From: Shinisaurus crocodilurus
Lineage: Eukaryota > Chordata > Lepidosauria > Squamata > Shinisauridae
Direction of reading: 5' to 3'
Assembly (NCBI GenBank): GCA_021292165.1
Contig: CM037876.1
Span: forward strand, 211,875,825-211,939,824
Length of the DNA: 64,000 nt
The position numbers and the translations under genes are program-made. The notes beneath the pieces were generated by a model that was given only the letters and a program-made list of their open reading frames with translations, ran no database searches and had not been told where the DNA came from. Shown here piece after piece: positions 10,224 through 24,842 of this stretch (position 1 is the first letter of the stretch; each line of letters opens with the position of its first letter).

Positions 10224-13200
10224 GTGAGTTTATAAAGCTTTCCTCATATTTATTTATGTATTGATCATTTTGTTTTGATAAATGGAGCTTGCTTAACTGG
10301 ATCTCTTCAGGACAGGAAAAGCTGAAGAAAACCTTTACATGATATCACTGTGATATACACCGTTGATAGCTGTTATATTTTTTCATAGCAGAAATCAATG
10401 CTAAATGATTCGTTGCTCTAGGCAGTATACGAAGCTGCCACTCTGCGAGCGAGGCCCACCACTGCTTTCATTCTGCAAGCCGCCAACCCCACCGATTCCC
10501 TTCTGCAAGCGGCACCCATCGCTTGAATAACAGAGATTGAGCGCTTCTGGGGGCAAGCCCTGAAACTAACAGAAACGCTCATTTCTGGAATGGGGCAGAT
10601 CAGTGGAGCTCCCTTATATGAGCTCTGCCAGCCTGCCCCATTCAAGAAACTAGTGTTTCCACTTGTTTCAGGTTGCTCCTGGAAGCAATAAATTTCTGTT
10701 TACTTGTGGAAAGGAATCAGCAGGGTGACTGCTCGTGGGCTGTCTTCATTGGATACTGCCTCCATCTTCCAGGAATGTGTGCCTGCTAACTACAAATGGA
10801 AGCCTGCCAGGGTTTGTGGGAAGTTTATTCTAGATTTGGACTTCCTCATGTCACTGTAGTCCATCCCGCCAATAGTACATCACCACACATGGGTGTTTTG
10901 AAATACTCTCCCAATTAGAACTCACCTTGGTTTTCCATAATAATGGAGCCTATTAGGAGATTTGAATAGTCCTAAGGAAATAGAGGGTGTGGGTTGGGAC
11001 ATAGGATCTGTCTTCCATGAGAAGAAGTGACCTTCTGCAAGAGAAAGGGTCCCTCTACCCTATTTTGGGGGATCCCCTGTACCACAGCTGTGACCCACAA
11101 TGACCCATTCAGCAGGGTCTCCCAACTCTCTGTGTATTTATTTATTTATTTATTTATTGTATTTTTACATCGCCCATCTGGCCGGTCACCCGTAGCATTG
11201 TCACGTCTCTGGAGGGACTGCCAAGTGAAGGATGGGCAGGGAAGTCCACTTCTATCAGTACAGTGCCACCAGGATACTTCATACTATGGCAGTGCCTGTC
11301 TCCTCCCCTCTCCACCACCCTAGAACCCGTAATTTGTGAACTCAGAGAAGCAACCTGTGCAGTCTTTCTGTTTCTGAGGTCAGAGCTGAGACACCAAAAT
11401 ATCCTGTGGCCATCTAGATGCTGTCCAGTGATAGGATTGTGCTGTGAGAACTGAAATACAGTGTTTGTTTACTGTTCAGCACAGATACTAGTGTTCTAAT
11501 CTGGTAATCATTGGAATCTGAACTTAAAAATCAGATTTTCATTTCTCTCATTTTTGGGCCTAATTAATATTTTCATATATTCCACAATCAGGCCAGCACT
11601 GAGTTCTCTAGGTTAAGTTTATGTTGTATGCAATTAGCCACCCTTGGACAACCATGGGTCACTTACATGGTTTGGGGTGTAAGTGATTACCAGTGATTCT
11701 GGTAATCATGCCTACATTTTCCACAGTCGTCACGATCAAACAGCCACAAACAGCTAAGCATTTGCTTTGTGCTTCTGCTTCTCAAAGGGGAACTGATCTG
11801 ATGCATCATGAAAACGTTGCAATATCTCAATGCTAGACAAGTTTTACTAGATCTTAAGCCTGTTGGGAAAGACTTATCCTTTTATGTGTTTTACAGTGCA
11901 GTCTTATACATGACTTTGCAGAGCTGTGGTGGGTGTTGGTGTCAAAGTTAATAGCATTGGTTCAATTCATCTTGCTGAGGTACCTAGAAAACCCTTATGC
12001 CCTTAGGTTTCTATACTACTGTAGCATTTAATCTAACGTGGAGGTTGTTTTTTTGTGTGTGTCTGTGTGTTCTTCACAGCGAGCATTGCTAGAGCAGAAG
12101 CAGAAGAAAAAACGTCAGGAACCACTCATGGTTCAGTCCAATGTGGACAGCCGCACAAGGGCGCGCAGAATGAAACAATCAGAAGAACAAGCACCATTGG
12201 TTGAATCTTACCTCAACAGCAACAGTAGCACCATTTATCATGGTATATGCCAATTTATTGCAAAATGTTGTGGGGGAGCATCTTACTGAGTTATTTATTT
12301 ATTTAATTTCTGTCCTGCCTTTCCGCCAAAATAAAAATGGCGCTCAGTGTGGCTAACAATAAAATCCAGATTAACAAAATTATAATTAAAACATAGCATA
12401 AAAACAAATAAATTAAAAACACACTTAAAAAACACTGCAGTAAAAGAAATAAGCAGCACCAACCAATTAAAACCTCCTCCAGCAACAGGACCGCTTATAT
12501 GCCAAATGTCTGCTTGAATAAAAATGTATTTGCCTGTTGGTGGAAGGACAACAGAAAGGGGGGCAAGCTGGCCTCCCTCGGCAGGGAGTTCCAGAGCCTG
12601 GAAGCAGCCACTGAGAAGGCCCTCTCATAAATGTCCCCAGAAAACATGCCTGTATGTCAGTGGTACCAAGAAAAGGGCCTTCCCCAAAGACCTTAAAACC
12701 CAGCTGGGCTCATATGGAAGAAGGCCGTCTTTCAGGTAGTGTGGTCCCAAGCTGTATAGAGCTTTACATGTCATAATCGGCATTCTGCCCGGAAACAGAC
12801 TGGTAGCCAGTGAAACTGTTGTAGCGAAGCAGTCACATGTTCCCTGTAACCGGCCCCGGTCAATAGTCTGGCTGCAGCATTTTGGACCAACTGAACTTTC
12901 TGAACAGTTTTCAGAGATGGACCCATGTAGAACGTGTTGCAGTAGTCCAAGCAGGATGTAGCAAAGGCATGTGTGACCATAGCCAGATCAGACATCTCTA
13001 GGAGTGGGTGCAGTTGGTGCACTAGCCTCCCTGCCTAAACCTGGGTATCCAGGTGCCAATAGATGCCTTTGAAAATATGTTAACCATAATTTTAGGAAAA
13101 GTAAACATAAGCACCAATATTAAAAGTATCTAATATTAACTTAAAATAATTTGAATATTGGTGTATGATTTGCCCATATGTTTTAGCCCCTCTTAATCTT

Positions 13201-16200
13201 TTTTCAGTATTTCATCAAAGAGTATTTTGATTATTCTTCTCCCAATGGAAAGAGAACATTAACTCTGAGTTTGGCAAAGCTACTAAGAAAATAGCTATTC
13301 AACAATCTTTCTTGATTCTGAAATTATTTACAATTTATGGGTGGTTTTCTGTTAAAAGTTGTAGAATGCACTGGGGTTTTTTTTAGTAATGGATTTCTAG
13401 TGGTTTTAGGAAGAAACTAAAAACACTACTTTTTTTGCAAAATAGAAGAGGACAACTTGTCAACAGAATTTACATTTCTTTTCCATGCCCTGCAGAGAGT
13501 TGACTGTACATAAAACTTTTCTTGCTATTTCATGATTGCTAACTCTCTGCTCTCTATTAAATTTTTCTTTGTATAAAAGTACACCATCAGTGGTTGAACG
13601 TCTGAAGAAAACTTACTTTTTGGTAGACAAGAGCTATTATTCTCAACCTTTTTAATCTAGACAAAGAACTACAAATCCCTGTTTTTGTCAGTAAACATTC
13701 TGTGCAACTTCCTGTGATATCATGCACACCAAATGACTTTACTGATACTAGTGTGTAGTGATATTAGTGTATGAATTAATTTATATAAACCCCCTTTTTA
13801 GTTTAATCTGTGTTTATGCAATCATCAGCTCGAAATGCAATACAAATCTGAGACAGCCTCCCTCCCCACTGTGCACAACCTGCTTGTAGTTATGAAAAGC
13901 CTTAGCTTAGTTCTATTTAATTATCCCATAAAATGTTTTATATCGTGCAAAAATATTCTTTAACATTTTTTTCGATAAAAAAAATCATATTGTTTTCTTT
14001 TCCTCTTTGGCTTTCCTCAAGAGTGTTTTTTTTTAATCACCACATTAAAGAAGCTTTTGAATTTCATTTGCCATTTTAACTGCAATTTAACTGCAGTTGA
14101 AATCTGCGTGGTCAGATGCTTGAATATTATGTTTAACCTATTATCTTATTTGCTGTCTTGAGTTACCTTGGGTTACCTTCATAAATCACCCTCTGCATAG
14201 AACAACTGCATAAAGGGGGAAGGTGGGCCAATGTGTCCCGCCCCGCCCTGGCTGCTGCTGTCCACATATCCGTAGAGGGAAGCTTGTTGCACAAGTGTGA
14301 GTTGCCCAGGTACAAACCCCAGGTTCCACATCACAGGAGGAGCCTATGCATATACAGCATATTCCCCAGATGTTCTCCCCAGAGTGTGGACACAAGGCTG
14401 ATGGGGATGTGATGAGCGGGGGCATGTAGGCATGGCCCCACTCTGCCCCCTCCGTGTGACTCTTAATCATGTGAGTGAATGCCCAGATAGGTCTTGTATT
14501 ATTGATCTATTGCACTTGAATCATATTTTTATATATTCCATAAATAGGCCAGATCTAATTGAAGAATCATGTTTCCAGAAATTTAAAAACAGGGAAATGT
14601 AAGTTGTATCTATAAAAAATCTAGTGCGAAAGTTGAAGTTGTATTAATGCCATTTATTGGGTGTGCATCCCATGCAAATTGGGAATAGCAATCTTTTCAA
14701 TGAATAGTAGGAAACACATTTTTATTCATATAATTGCTACAGCTACGCAATTCCCAATTTAAAATGGGAATTTTTCACAAGTTGAATCAACTTATCTTTT
14801 TTGAGGTTCAATAATTAGGAGCCAGTGTTTGGTACACATTTGGAAGACATGTTTGGTACACATTTCAGATGATGCATTTTGCCTGTAGATCGTTACCGGT
14901 AAATTTGGAGTGTCATTTTACTTTGAGCCATGAATGACAGGGGTTTTCCACCAAGTGGCAAGCTGTCAGGTTATAAAGTAACATCAGTTAATCATTCAAT
15001 TGACATGTGCATTTCTGCATATTCTGTCAATTAGCATTAGTTAACACTTAATATGTTTTTAACATTTTTTGTTCATATAGTCAGGGTGATTTAACAATTT
15101 TTAACCTGCTGTTTATGGGGTAGAGTTTTAATTTGCATTTCAGAATGTAAGGACATTTCAGTTTAATTAACCTATAATTAAAATCATTATTAATAATGAA
15201 TTAAACATGCACTAAAAGGGTAAAAGAAACCTACCCTTTTGCTTTGTTTCATCTTCACATTGATTGTGCAAACAAAAGTACATTTAAAATTTATTACCTG
15301 TCAGGAATGAATAGTGAACAGTTTTTAACAGCTCATAGGTTTAGTAGGAAAAGGGCCTAAATCAAAATTGTGTTGAGGAAAAGCCTCCCCTGTAGAGGCA
15401 AAACTAAAGCTAAAGTAGGAAGATAGAGGGTTGTATCCAACGGTGGTCTCCCACTAATGGAATAGCATCCATGAGCAGACCAGATTCCCTTTCCCACCTG
15501 CAGGCCCCCATGAACCACCAAAATTTTCTCTGGGGGACTGGGAGACCCTCTGGAGCAGATTTGGGAAGTTACAGGGGGGAGGAGAGAAAGGGAAAGTTCT
15601 CTTGCACAAGCAGACGTCCGCTTATGCGACATTGGATTTAACCCAGAGTACTTTTTTCTTTTGTAAATGATCAAATGACACCAGTGTCAGGAAGGAAAAG
15701 CAAACCTTTATCTTGATAACAACCAGCCTTCAATTGTATCCGTACTGTGGGATGATAATGCTTCAATATTTAGTTAAGATTAGTTAAGATTAATCTAAAA
15801 ATCTGGGATGTTATCAAGTGCATTAAAATATTTTATGCTGTTTACCAAAAAGAAAGAGGAAGAAGGCCTGCCCCTCCTTCTCATTTTTCAATCTGTTTTT
15901 GATAGAGGTTCCCAGGTTGGTGCTTAGTGTGATGAACAGGGCTTGGTATTCCTTGGAGCTCATCCTAGGAATAACTAGCTCTGTTCATCACACTAATTAA
16001 TTAATTAATTGGTATCAGCTTCACAGGTTGATTCTTTGATACACAGAATTGTGTCTTATCACATATGTGCCTGAACAGAATGACCTGTCAAACTAAACAG
16101 CCCAAAATTATGATGTGGCATTAGAAAGCTCTTCAGTACAAAGCAAAACACAGACATCTCATTTGATTTTGCAAAGGCAGAGCTTCTGTTCCATAGCAAT

Positions 16201-17433
16201 TACTCATAGCTGAAGAAATTCAGAATAAATGAGTTCACATAAGTTTCAACTTCTCTTCAGGGAAGGGCAGTTGGATTTTATACTACTTCCTCTATTGTTT
16301 TTTGTCTGTGTAATTCATGTTTTACCATCTTGCATTTCTGTCTTCTGCAGGTTCAGGGCAGCATCCAATGTGACATGACCTCCAGTACAATGCCAATACC
16401 GTTAGCTGGCACAGCGGGATTCCCCAGAAAACCCATTGCACCAGCTAACGTTTTTGGTGTTGCACTAGACGCTCCTTAAACTAGTGCAATTTAATTTACA
16501 TTAGCGATCCTGTCGCATTTGATGCTGCTCTAAATTTCCCCCTCGCTCCTCAGATTGCCTCATGAAAGAGAAGGTATTGCTATACTACGTGGCAGTAGCT
16601 AACAAGCCAGCTAGAACTCAGTGGCTGAAAAACCTATTGTTACCCGGTTCTCTTCTCAAGGCAGAAGATATTTACGCCCTGCAGGCCTTTTATCTGATAT
16701 GCTGATAACTGTTATCCTGCCACTGATTGGTTTTCACTCAGTGTTTTGGATGGAGTGTTCTGTATCCTGATGCCCCCAGTGCAGCCACGTGTGCGCTTGA
16801 TCTCTCAGCTGGCTACTCCCTGTACAGAAATGTGAGCGCAGGGGCATCTCTTCCCACTGTTTCTCTGAGATCACAAGCCACTAGGCCAAAGGCAGGTGGG
16901 GTTGGTCGGGCGGCAGGCAATTATTCCCTGTGATCTCTTCAAGTAGGTAGGTTGGCTGCGCATTGTGCAAGGAGTGATCCCGGCTGTAGGACTGAGCTGC
17001 TCAGGTAGGCAGAGGTGGTTGAAAGGAATTGTGCCAGGTATGGGGATCGTGAGTGGGCCTTGCAGGCATTCGTTCCTGATTATTCTTACAGGGAATACTC
17101 AGCGAATACTTACACTCTGGGGGAGCGACCTGCCACCACCTATGCTGCCAGCCTGGGACTCAGGAACACTCCTGGGTTCAAAGCAGGTAGTAGAGAAGCT
17201 GCTACAACAGGGAAGGCTAAGGAGTAACGCATCCTGTCCACATGCTGCATGGGCCTGTTCTCCAAGATGGTGGTGGACTGCCACCACGGATCAGCACAAC
17301 GTCATGTAGAGAAAACTACCATCTCTTACATTTTCCTGGAAACAAAATACAGTAGAACCTCGGACCATCAAACCACACAGGAATGGAGGTTATTCATATA
17401 CGTGCCCCCTATGTTTGATGATGATGATGATTA

Positions 17434-17496
<63 letters not shown>

Positions 17497-20400
17497 TCAG
17501 TAATGATAATAAAATTTATGCATTGCTTCCCACCAGAAAAAAGCAGTCTCAAAGCAACTTATACACATAGTACAGAAATCCATAATTAATATAGCAGTAA
17601 AAAAAAAAATCAATATAAGCCATAATCAGCACAATAATACAAATAAAAATACACACCATAAAAACAGAATCTAAAAACAATGCAATACATCCACTATACA
17701 CAAACCGTCTCTCCCCCCCCCCCCCACACACACACCCAGTACATCTTTGCCTGGTGCCAGAAAAGTTATTTTATTATAAATATTTGTAAGCTACTCTTCA
17801 GTCCAAAAACTTTTTCAGAGAGGCTTATGGGTTAAAGGCATAAACAATGACACTACTGGTTTAAAAAGAGCAGCACCAGCACAATCTCTTAATAAAAGCT
17901 CCATCATACATTTAAAAGTCACAGGCAAATAAAATGGTATTCACCTGGTACTAAAGAGACATCAGAATTAGTACCAGGAAGAGCATTCACAGCTTGGGGT
18001 GCCACAGCACAGAAGACCCATTTCTCAGTCATCATCCACCTCGCTTCAGAAGGGCCTCAAAGGATGATTGTAGAACTTGGGCAGTTCATGCCTGGATGCT
18101 TGATTGCCTTTTCCAGACCTTCACATTAGATGCTGGGTCCCCGTTGTGTACCCCTGTCTTAAAAAATCTTGATCTGTTTATAATTTCAGAATTGCCCCTA
18201 TACTTTGTTTCAAACCCACCTGCTTCTGTTCTTAACCTCATAGGGTGAAGAATGGCACCCTATGGTGAATGGCTCGGCATGAAACTCACTGGGTGACTTT
18301 GGGCCAGTCATTGACTCTCAGCCTAACCTACCTCACAGGGTTGTTGTGAGGATAAAATGGAGAGGAGGAGGAGGAGGATTATGTAAGCCGCCTTGGGTTC
18401 CTTGCAGGAAAAAAGGCGGGGTATAAATATAATAAATAAATAAATAAATAAATAAAATGGCCATTTGGCTGACAAGACAAGTAATTCCTTTATGATTTGC
18501 AGAGATGCACAAAGTTAAACTGTAGCAGCAAAGCTGATTGCATAGAATATGTATCACACAATGCTGTATACTTTTACTGGTACATATTGTAACAGGAATT
18601 CTGCTTCAACTGTTGTCAATATTACTAATCACATGGCCACTTTTTTCCATGGAAGAAATGTCACACCTTCCACTTTTTTTATATTGCATATTATATTATT
18701 GGTGATTCTTGCAATCAGAAATACCAATTAAGAACATATTTCACTTGTTCTAAACAGGTGCATAAGCCATTTTTGGCAGGGAGGTAGGATATAAGTTTAA
18801 TAATACATAGTATCAATAGTAAACGCAGGTGACTGAGGAGCAATGTAGTATATACTGTCTCAAGGCTGCATTCCTGAACCCTTGTAGCTGGGAATATGCC
18901 TCATAGAACTCAAATGGAGACTTCCTTCTGAGAAGGCATACATTGGATTGTACCGTAAATGTCTCCCTAGAAGTTGTATTTTTTAAAATTATTTTTTTTA
19001 AACGCGGGTAGAAAATTCATTATAACTAGCAGTTGACTCGTAGGTGTTTCAACCCCATTAACTTGGGGTTAGTTCACAGGCGGATGGCCCTGCACATGAG
19101 CAGCTGTGGCATAGGAACATAGGAATCTGCCTCATACCAAGTTAGGCCATTGGTCTATGTAGGCCAGCACTGTTGACGCTGACTGGCAGCGGCTCTCCAG
19201 GGTTTCAGGCAGAAATTTTTCCTACCTGGAGATGCCGGGGATTGAACTTGGGACCTTCTGTTTGCAAAGCAGGTGCTCTACCACTGAGCTACAGCTTTGT
19301 TCATGTGACAGAACATTCTTGTGAATTGTCCTATTCATGTAGACAGCTGCAAGCCATTTCTATAATTGTTGCTGTATTATTTCCAACTAGTACATTGCAG
19401 AAATAGCTGTGTGGTTATCTGTGTGTAGCTGAGATCACACAAACGTTTTCCCACATTATCATGGACAATGTATGTAGCCAGGGCTGTGGTTGCTTACACG
19501 TCAGGGAAACTGACTCTCTATGTTTGCCTTAGAGCCCGTTTGAAACTGAGTAATGGATGGTTAGAAGAGAAAAGATTGTGCTATTTTTTGATATGCCACT
19601 TTGGGTTAGCGATGACTTTCTGATGTGGAGTGGAATTAATCTTTAAGCAATAGTTTATTATTCTACTGTAAATCTCATTTCTGTCAAAATTATAAGGCAC
19701 TTAGTGTAGCTTTTTTGAAAACCTAATTTTGTTGCTTTTAGCACAAAGGATCCATTTTTTAATATTTCCAATACTGATTATGTGGATTCAAGAGAGCAAC
19801 TAGAACGTGAATTAGTCTTGAAGCATAATCATGTGGATTGTTTAAATTCTTGCTTGACAAGGGCACATGTATTAAAATACTGGCTTTGACATCTGCTGAG
19901 GATATTCCCCTTCTCTAGTACTAATTCCTCAAGCTGCAGCTCACAGTAATAGGTTGGGGCTTTTTTTTTTTTTATAGCTTCATGCTAATTCTAGTTAGAT
20001 GAACAAATTGCTGATATAATAGGAAGGCAAGTGGCAGACAACTAATAGAAAGCTTCTGCATTTCTTAAAATAAGCAATTAGCAACACATGCAAATCAATC
20101 CACACTTTAGACACTTCAATTCACATTTAATTTTTTGTGAGGACTCACCAAGTCTCAACTGTGGAGTAGTAATAAAGGAGAGCCTACCTATGAACACATA
20201 TACACCTGGCTTAGATGTTCCAGGATATTGTGCACCTACATGTAAGGCAGTGCTTCTCAAATAGTGGGGCGGGCCCCCCTGGGGGGGCGCGAGGCTCCGT
20301 AAAGGGGGGCTCGCCTGATTGGCCAAACCCGCCCGTGTGACTTTTAGACCCTTTAAATCTTTTCTGCTACAGTTAATAAAGCTATTCTTTGTTGTAAATT

Positions 20401-23400
20401 GATCCACATTTCTTTCTTTTTTTATTCTCTTATACGTTAATAAGGATACAGTGTTATGCAGAGGTGTACTTATAACAATTTTATAGACAAATGATACTAT
20501 TTACAGTCGTGCGGGGGGCGCGAAATGTTTTCTTCTTCCTAGGGGGGGCATGACAGAAAATAATTGAGAAGCACTGATGTAAGGCTTTTGTTGCTGTTTG
20601 TGTTTCACTCCTCTGTTTGCACAAGCAGTGAAACAAATCAGGAAGCCCTAGTTAGCCGTAGCTACTTTTTACATCCCAGCCAGGGAACTATGGTTAATGG
20701 CTTCCAAACAAGCCAGGATATAAAATGGTTTAAAGCTAGGTTCTGAATCCTGGCTTATTTAGAAGCCATTCATCATAGCTCTTGGTTTGGATGTAACAGG
20801 GAGCTATGGGTTAACTGAGCCTTCCTGGTTTACACACGAAGGGAGGAGCAAAGCAGGAGCAAGGGACCGCATGTAGGTGCACTACATATGAGCATGTACT
20901 GGCTTTGTAAATGTGGCCAGTGACTCCCTTTTCAAAAATTCTGGGTTTCTACACAGCTGAACAATGTGAAAAGGATGTCCAGATTACAGGTGTGACTTCA
21001 AGAAGGAATTGATAATTAACTCTAGGCATGAGACAAACTATTGAAATCCAGCTTGCAGGAACTACAAACAAAGTGATAGATCTAGGAACACCCAAATCTA
21101 TGAACCTGTGTTCTGATAAGCTAAAATTTTGTTGCTAATAGATGCTGGAAGCTACATACACCAGATCTCACAGCCTACCAACCAGCTAACAGTGCAGTCA
21201 TATGCATCTCAATTTGGACATAAGTCCCACTGAGTTCAATAGGGCCTACTTTTGATATTCCTTTAAGACATTAGAACTTCTATACATCATTAAAATACTA
21301 ATTCCATCTGTGTTTTTAAGTTAAGATTTAGCATCCTGGTTGTTTTTTTTTAAGGATTTAACGTAAGATACTCAAGCAGCCAAAAAAATATCCTGTTAGA
21401 GAAATAAGATCCACATGGCAAGCAGCCTTGAGAAAAGAACTGGCATACTTATGAGGCCACTTAATTATCTTCAGAAGGTTCCAAAGCTGCAACAATGACT
21501 AATAATACTTACCGGAGGAATTCAAGAAACTGGTCCTCCTTGACAAACTTGTGGCCCTCCAGATGTTTCGGCCTACAACTACCATCAGCCCTCATAATTG
21601 GCTATGCTGGCTAGGGCTGTTGCGAGCTGTAGGCCAAAACATCTGGAGGGCCACATGTTGCTCACCCCTGCTCTGTGGCATCCTGAAGTGTGCTGTGGCA
21701 TCCTAAATGTGCTGTGGACATGTAGAACATTACCATTTAATTTTGTTTCCTTTTGTGGTTGTGAGTCGTTATGGAAATACGGTAGATGCATGTGTGTGCT
21801 TCAAATGAGCAAACGCAGGAGCAAGGCTGGTCTACACAATCAAAATGTCAACACAAAGTGATTAGCAGTTATTTGACCAGCACTTTGATTCTATAGAACA
21901 TGAGAATCAACATGTAAAGTTTGTAAACAATTCAATTATAAACCTGAAGCCTTTTGTCCTATACCGTTTTCTTTCTGCTGAGCTAATGAACACATGCCTT
22001 TACAATCTGCTTTCTTTGCTTACTTTCCTTGTGGCTTCATAGATTTCTGATTTCTTCTCTCCCTTGTTTTTCTTTCTTGTCTTCTTTGGGGGGTTGTGGT
22101 GTCCTGACTCTCTCAAGCAGTACAGGAGGCTGATCAAGAAGACATAAAGGTGGTAGCAGATCCTCAAGCTCCGAAATCAACTAAAAAAACCAAGGCAGCC
22201 ACAGGAGGCTGCCAATCTGGCAACACCAGAAAGGAGAAAAAGGGAAAACACAAAGGTTAGCTGCATGCTGCTAATTATTAAATAAGAATGAGACAAGTAG
22301 CAAGATACTTACATAATTTTAAGGGGATTATTCATTGCTTATGATCTTGTTTAATCTATACTTTGTGCGAAACCAATGGTCTTCAAAAGCATTTAGTTGA
22401 TAGATGGAGTTTGTGTTGTTCAACTGAGGTAGCCTGTACATCCAAGTACTAATATTTCCATTGCTTTGATTGGTGGCATTAAATAGGGATTTGTTTACCA
22501 CTCTCTGGACACCTCAGAGGAAGATGTAATATGTAGGAAACCCAAAATACAAAATTCTAATAATAAAATAATATTGAAATCATGCAAATAAACAAAACTG
22601 AATGCCCCCAGTGTTCACTGCCCTCACAATCCTAGCTTAACCCCAGCCATCAAAATTTTAATTGGAAAAGTTTACAATACTTTCAAAGTTGCTCTTATTC
22701 AGTTTCTGCAAAGTCTCCAGAGGGTGGAGATTTTATGCATGTGTCAATTTGCCACATGTACAAACTTCCATAAGGTCCTCAGTCTATCACACATGGCTGT
22801 CCCTAATGGTAATATTTCTCCATAATATCTAGTATGAAAGGTCTGGCTACATCGGTATCCAAACATCTGCATTTATTGATTTATTCTATCACGTTTGTAG
22901 GAAAAATCTTTTCTGGCCCACCTAATAAAGATAAAAGCCAGTGTTTGGTGGTAGATTCCTGGGTTCATCTTTTTTTTGGATTTGGGGATGGACTGTCAGG
23001 AGGCTTTCAAACTGGGCTGCATCCCCACTGTACCTATTTCTGCATGTGTCTAGAAGGGGCTGAATTTGTACACCTCACTCTGGAAAAATCTTGCATCTGG
23101 AGTGCAGAGTCGCAAAGTGCTGCCACACCCCGCCCATGGTATGCCATAAGGAAGGAGGGGCCATAGCTCAGTTTCCATACAGAAAGTCTCAGGTTCGATC
23201 CCTGACATTTCCAGGTAGGGCTAGGAAAGAATCCTGCCTGAAACCGTGGAGAGCCACTGCCAGTCAGTTTTGACAATGTTGGACTAGGTGGACCAATGGT
23301 CTGACTCCATATAAGGCAGTACAGTAATACCTTGGATTGCAAGCATAATTTGTTCCGGAACCGTGCTTGCAATCCAAAACACTCTTATATCAAAGCGAGT

Positions 23401-24811
23401 CTCTGGCGGGTGTGAGCGGGGCCGATTTCGGCCTGCTCGAGGCGAGCGGTTACATCCCTACGTATTGCAAGACGTTGCTTGTTTATCAAGTCAAAATGTA
23501 TTTAAAAAAATTGCTTGTCTTGCAAAATGCTCTCAGACCAAGTTACTTGCAATCCAAGGTATTACTGTATATATAACTTAGCATATCACACACACACACA
23601 CACACACACACACAGTGTTGTAGATCTACTTATCCAAAACCTTCTGACTTTCTGGAATTCTTCTAGTTTATGCAGAGAGATGACATTATATGTGCTTGGC
23701 TAAGGAAACAAATGCTCATTTGATGTGTGAATTTGAAAAGACTATTCATTTCAGCTGGAGTGCTGGTGTACTCTCTAGCTCTGTATACAATAGACTGTAC
23801 AAAATACCCATTGAATGATTTTGTGTATCTCCATCATGAAAGGCTCCTCTTACAAATCGGTCGGGACAGAGCCAAATGCTGCAGGTGTTGTCCTGTGTGA
23901 CATTTTCTCTTACTGCAATGGTAGGCTTGGGTCAAAATGGCTGTAGACCTAATTAATTAAATCTAGAACCAATTAATTGGCTTTTTCCCCCTTCTAAAAA
24001 CAGATTTTGTGTATGAATATAGAGTTTACCTAAGACGGACTGAATTTAAAGTCTCTGCTAGATATGAACCGCATGCTTAATTTCAATATGGGGCACTCCA
24101 AAATGTGAATGCCTAGTTTGTATTTCTAAAGGAAATTGGGAAGTGTTCTGTTTCTTAAAAAACACCCCCAAACCCATTAGAGACAAACCTTTACGAAAAT
24201 ATCTTAAACACAGTGCTGTTTATGATGTGAAGATTTTAAAAAATAAGCCTGTTCATTATATTAATTTGTATTTTTGCTGCTATTAACTTGGTTTCAACAC
24301 ATCTATTTATATTTTGCCTCTACTACAGTAATGCATGTATATACCTAATGTTTGTGATTTTAAAATATTTTAGGTCTAAGGGTTGTGTTCAACTGTGCCC
24401 ATCTACCAGTGAAATGGACACCCCCAAATATACTCTGGAGGCTTGTGGGGGGGGCCCCTCTGGGACAGATTTGGAGGGGGTGCGGGGAGAGGAGAGGAGA
24501 GGAAGGGAAAGCTCTGTTCCGAGAGTGGATGTCTGCTCATGTGATGTTGCCACTATTAAGTGTATTACGTATTAAGTGTATTTATGTATAAGAGAGCCAG
24601 TGCGGCGTAGTGGTTAGAGTGCTAGACTCGGACTTGGGAGATCTGGATTCTAGTCCCCGCTCGGCCATGAAGCTCACTGGCTGACTTTGGGCCAGTCACT
24701 GACTCTCAGCCTCACTGACCTCACAGGGTTGTTGTGAGGATAAGATGGAGAGGAGGAGGAGGATTATTAAGCTGCCTTGGGTTCCTTCCTTGAAGGAAAA
24801 AAGGCGGGATA

Positions 24812-24842
<31 letters not shown>

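Larger units (their letters stand above)
12243..22120 (+). other. TUB large intron (9.9 kb)
   Basis: GT-AG intron. It contains L2 fragments (12290-13075, 17761-18065), MITEs (15426-15643, 16362-16533, 20248-20576, 21540-21675), SINEs (18268-18457, 19113-19297), an ATT microsatellite (17435-17494) and a 71-nt hairpin (15925-15995). 13080-14170 and 14500-15300 are repeat-poor and AT-rich. 16600-17300 is GC-richer, with nothing identified. Confidence 0.9.

Noticed and set aside
16965..17309. GC-richer open frames as a gene
   Set aside because: Overlapping frames on both strands, no homology recognised and no splice context.
19113..19297. tRNA gene (A and B boxes)
   Set aside because: No complete cloverleaf or anticodon arm; it is the head of a SINE with several copies.
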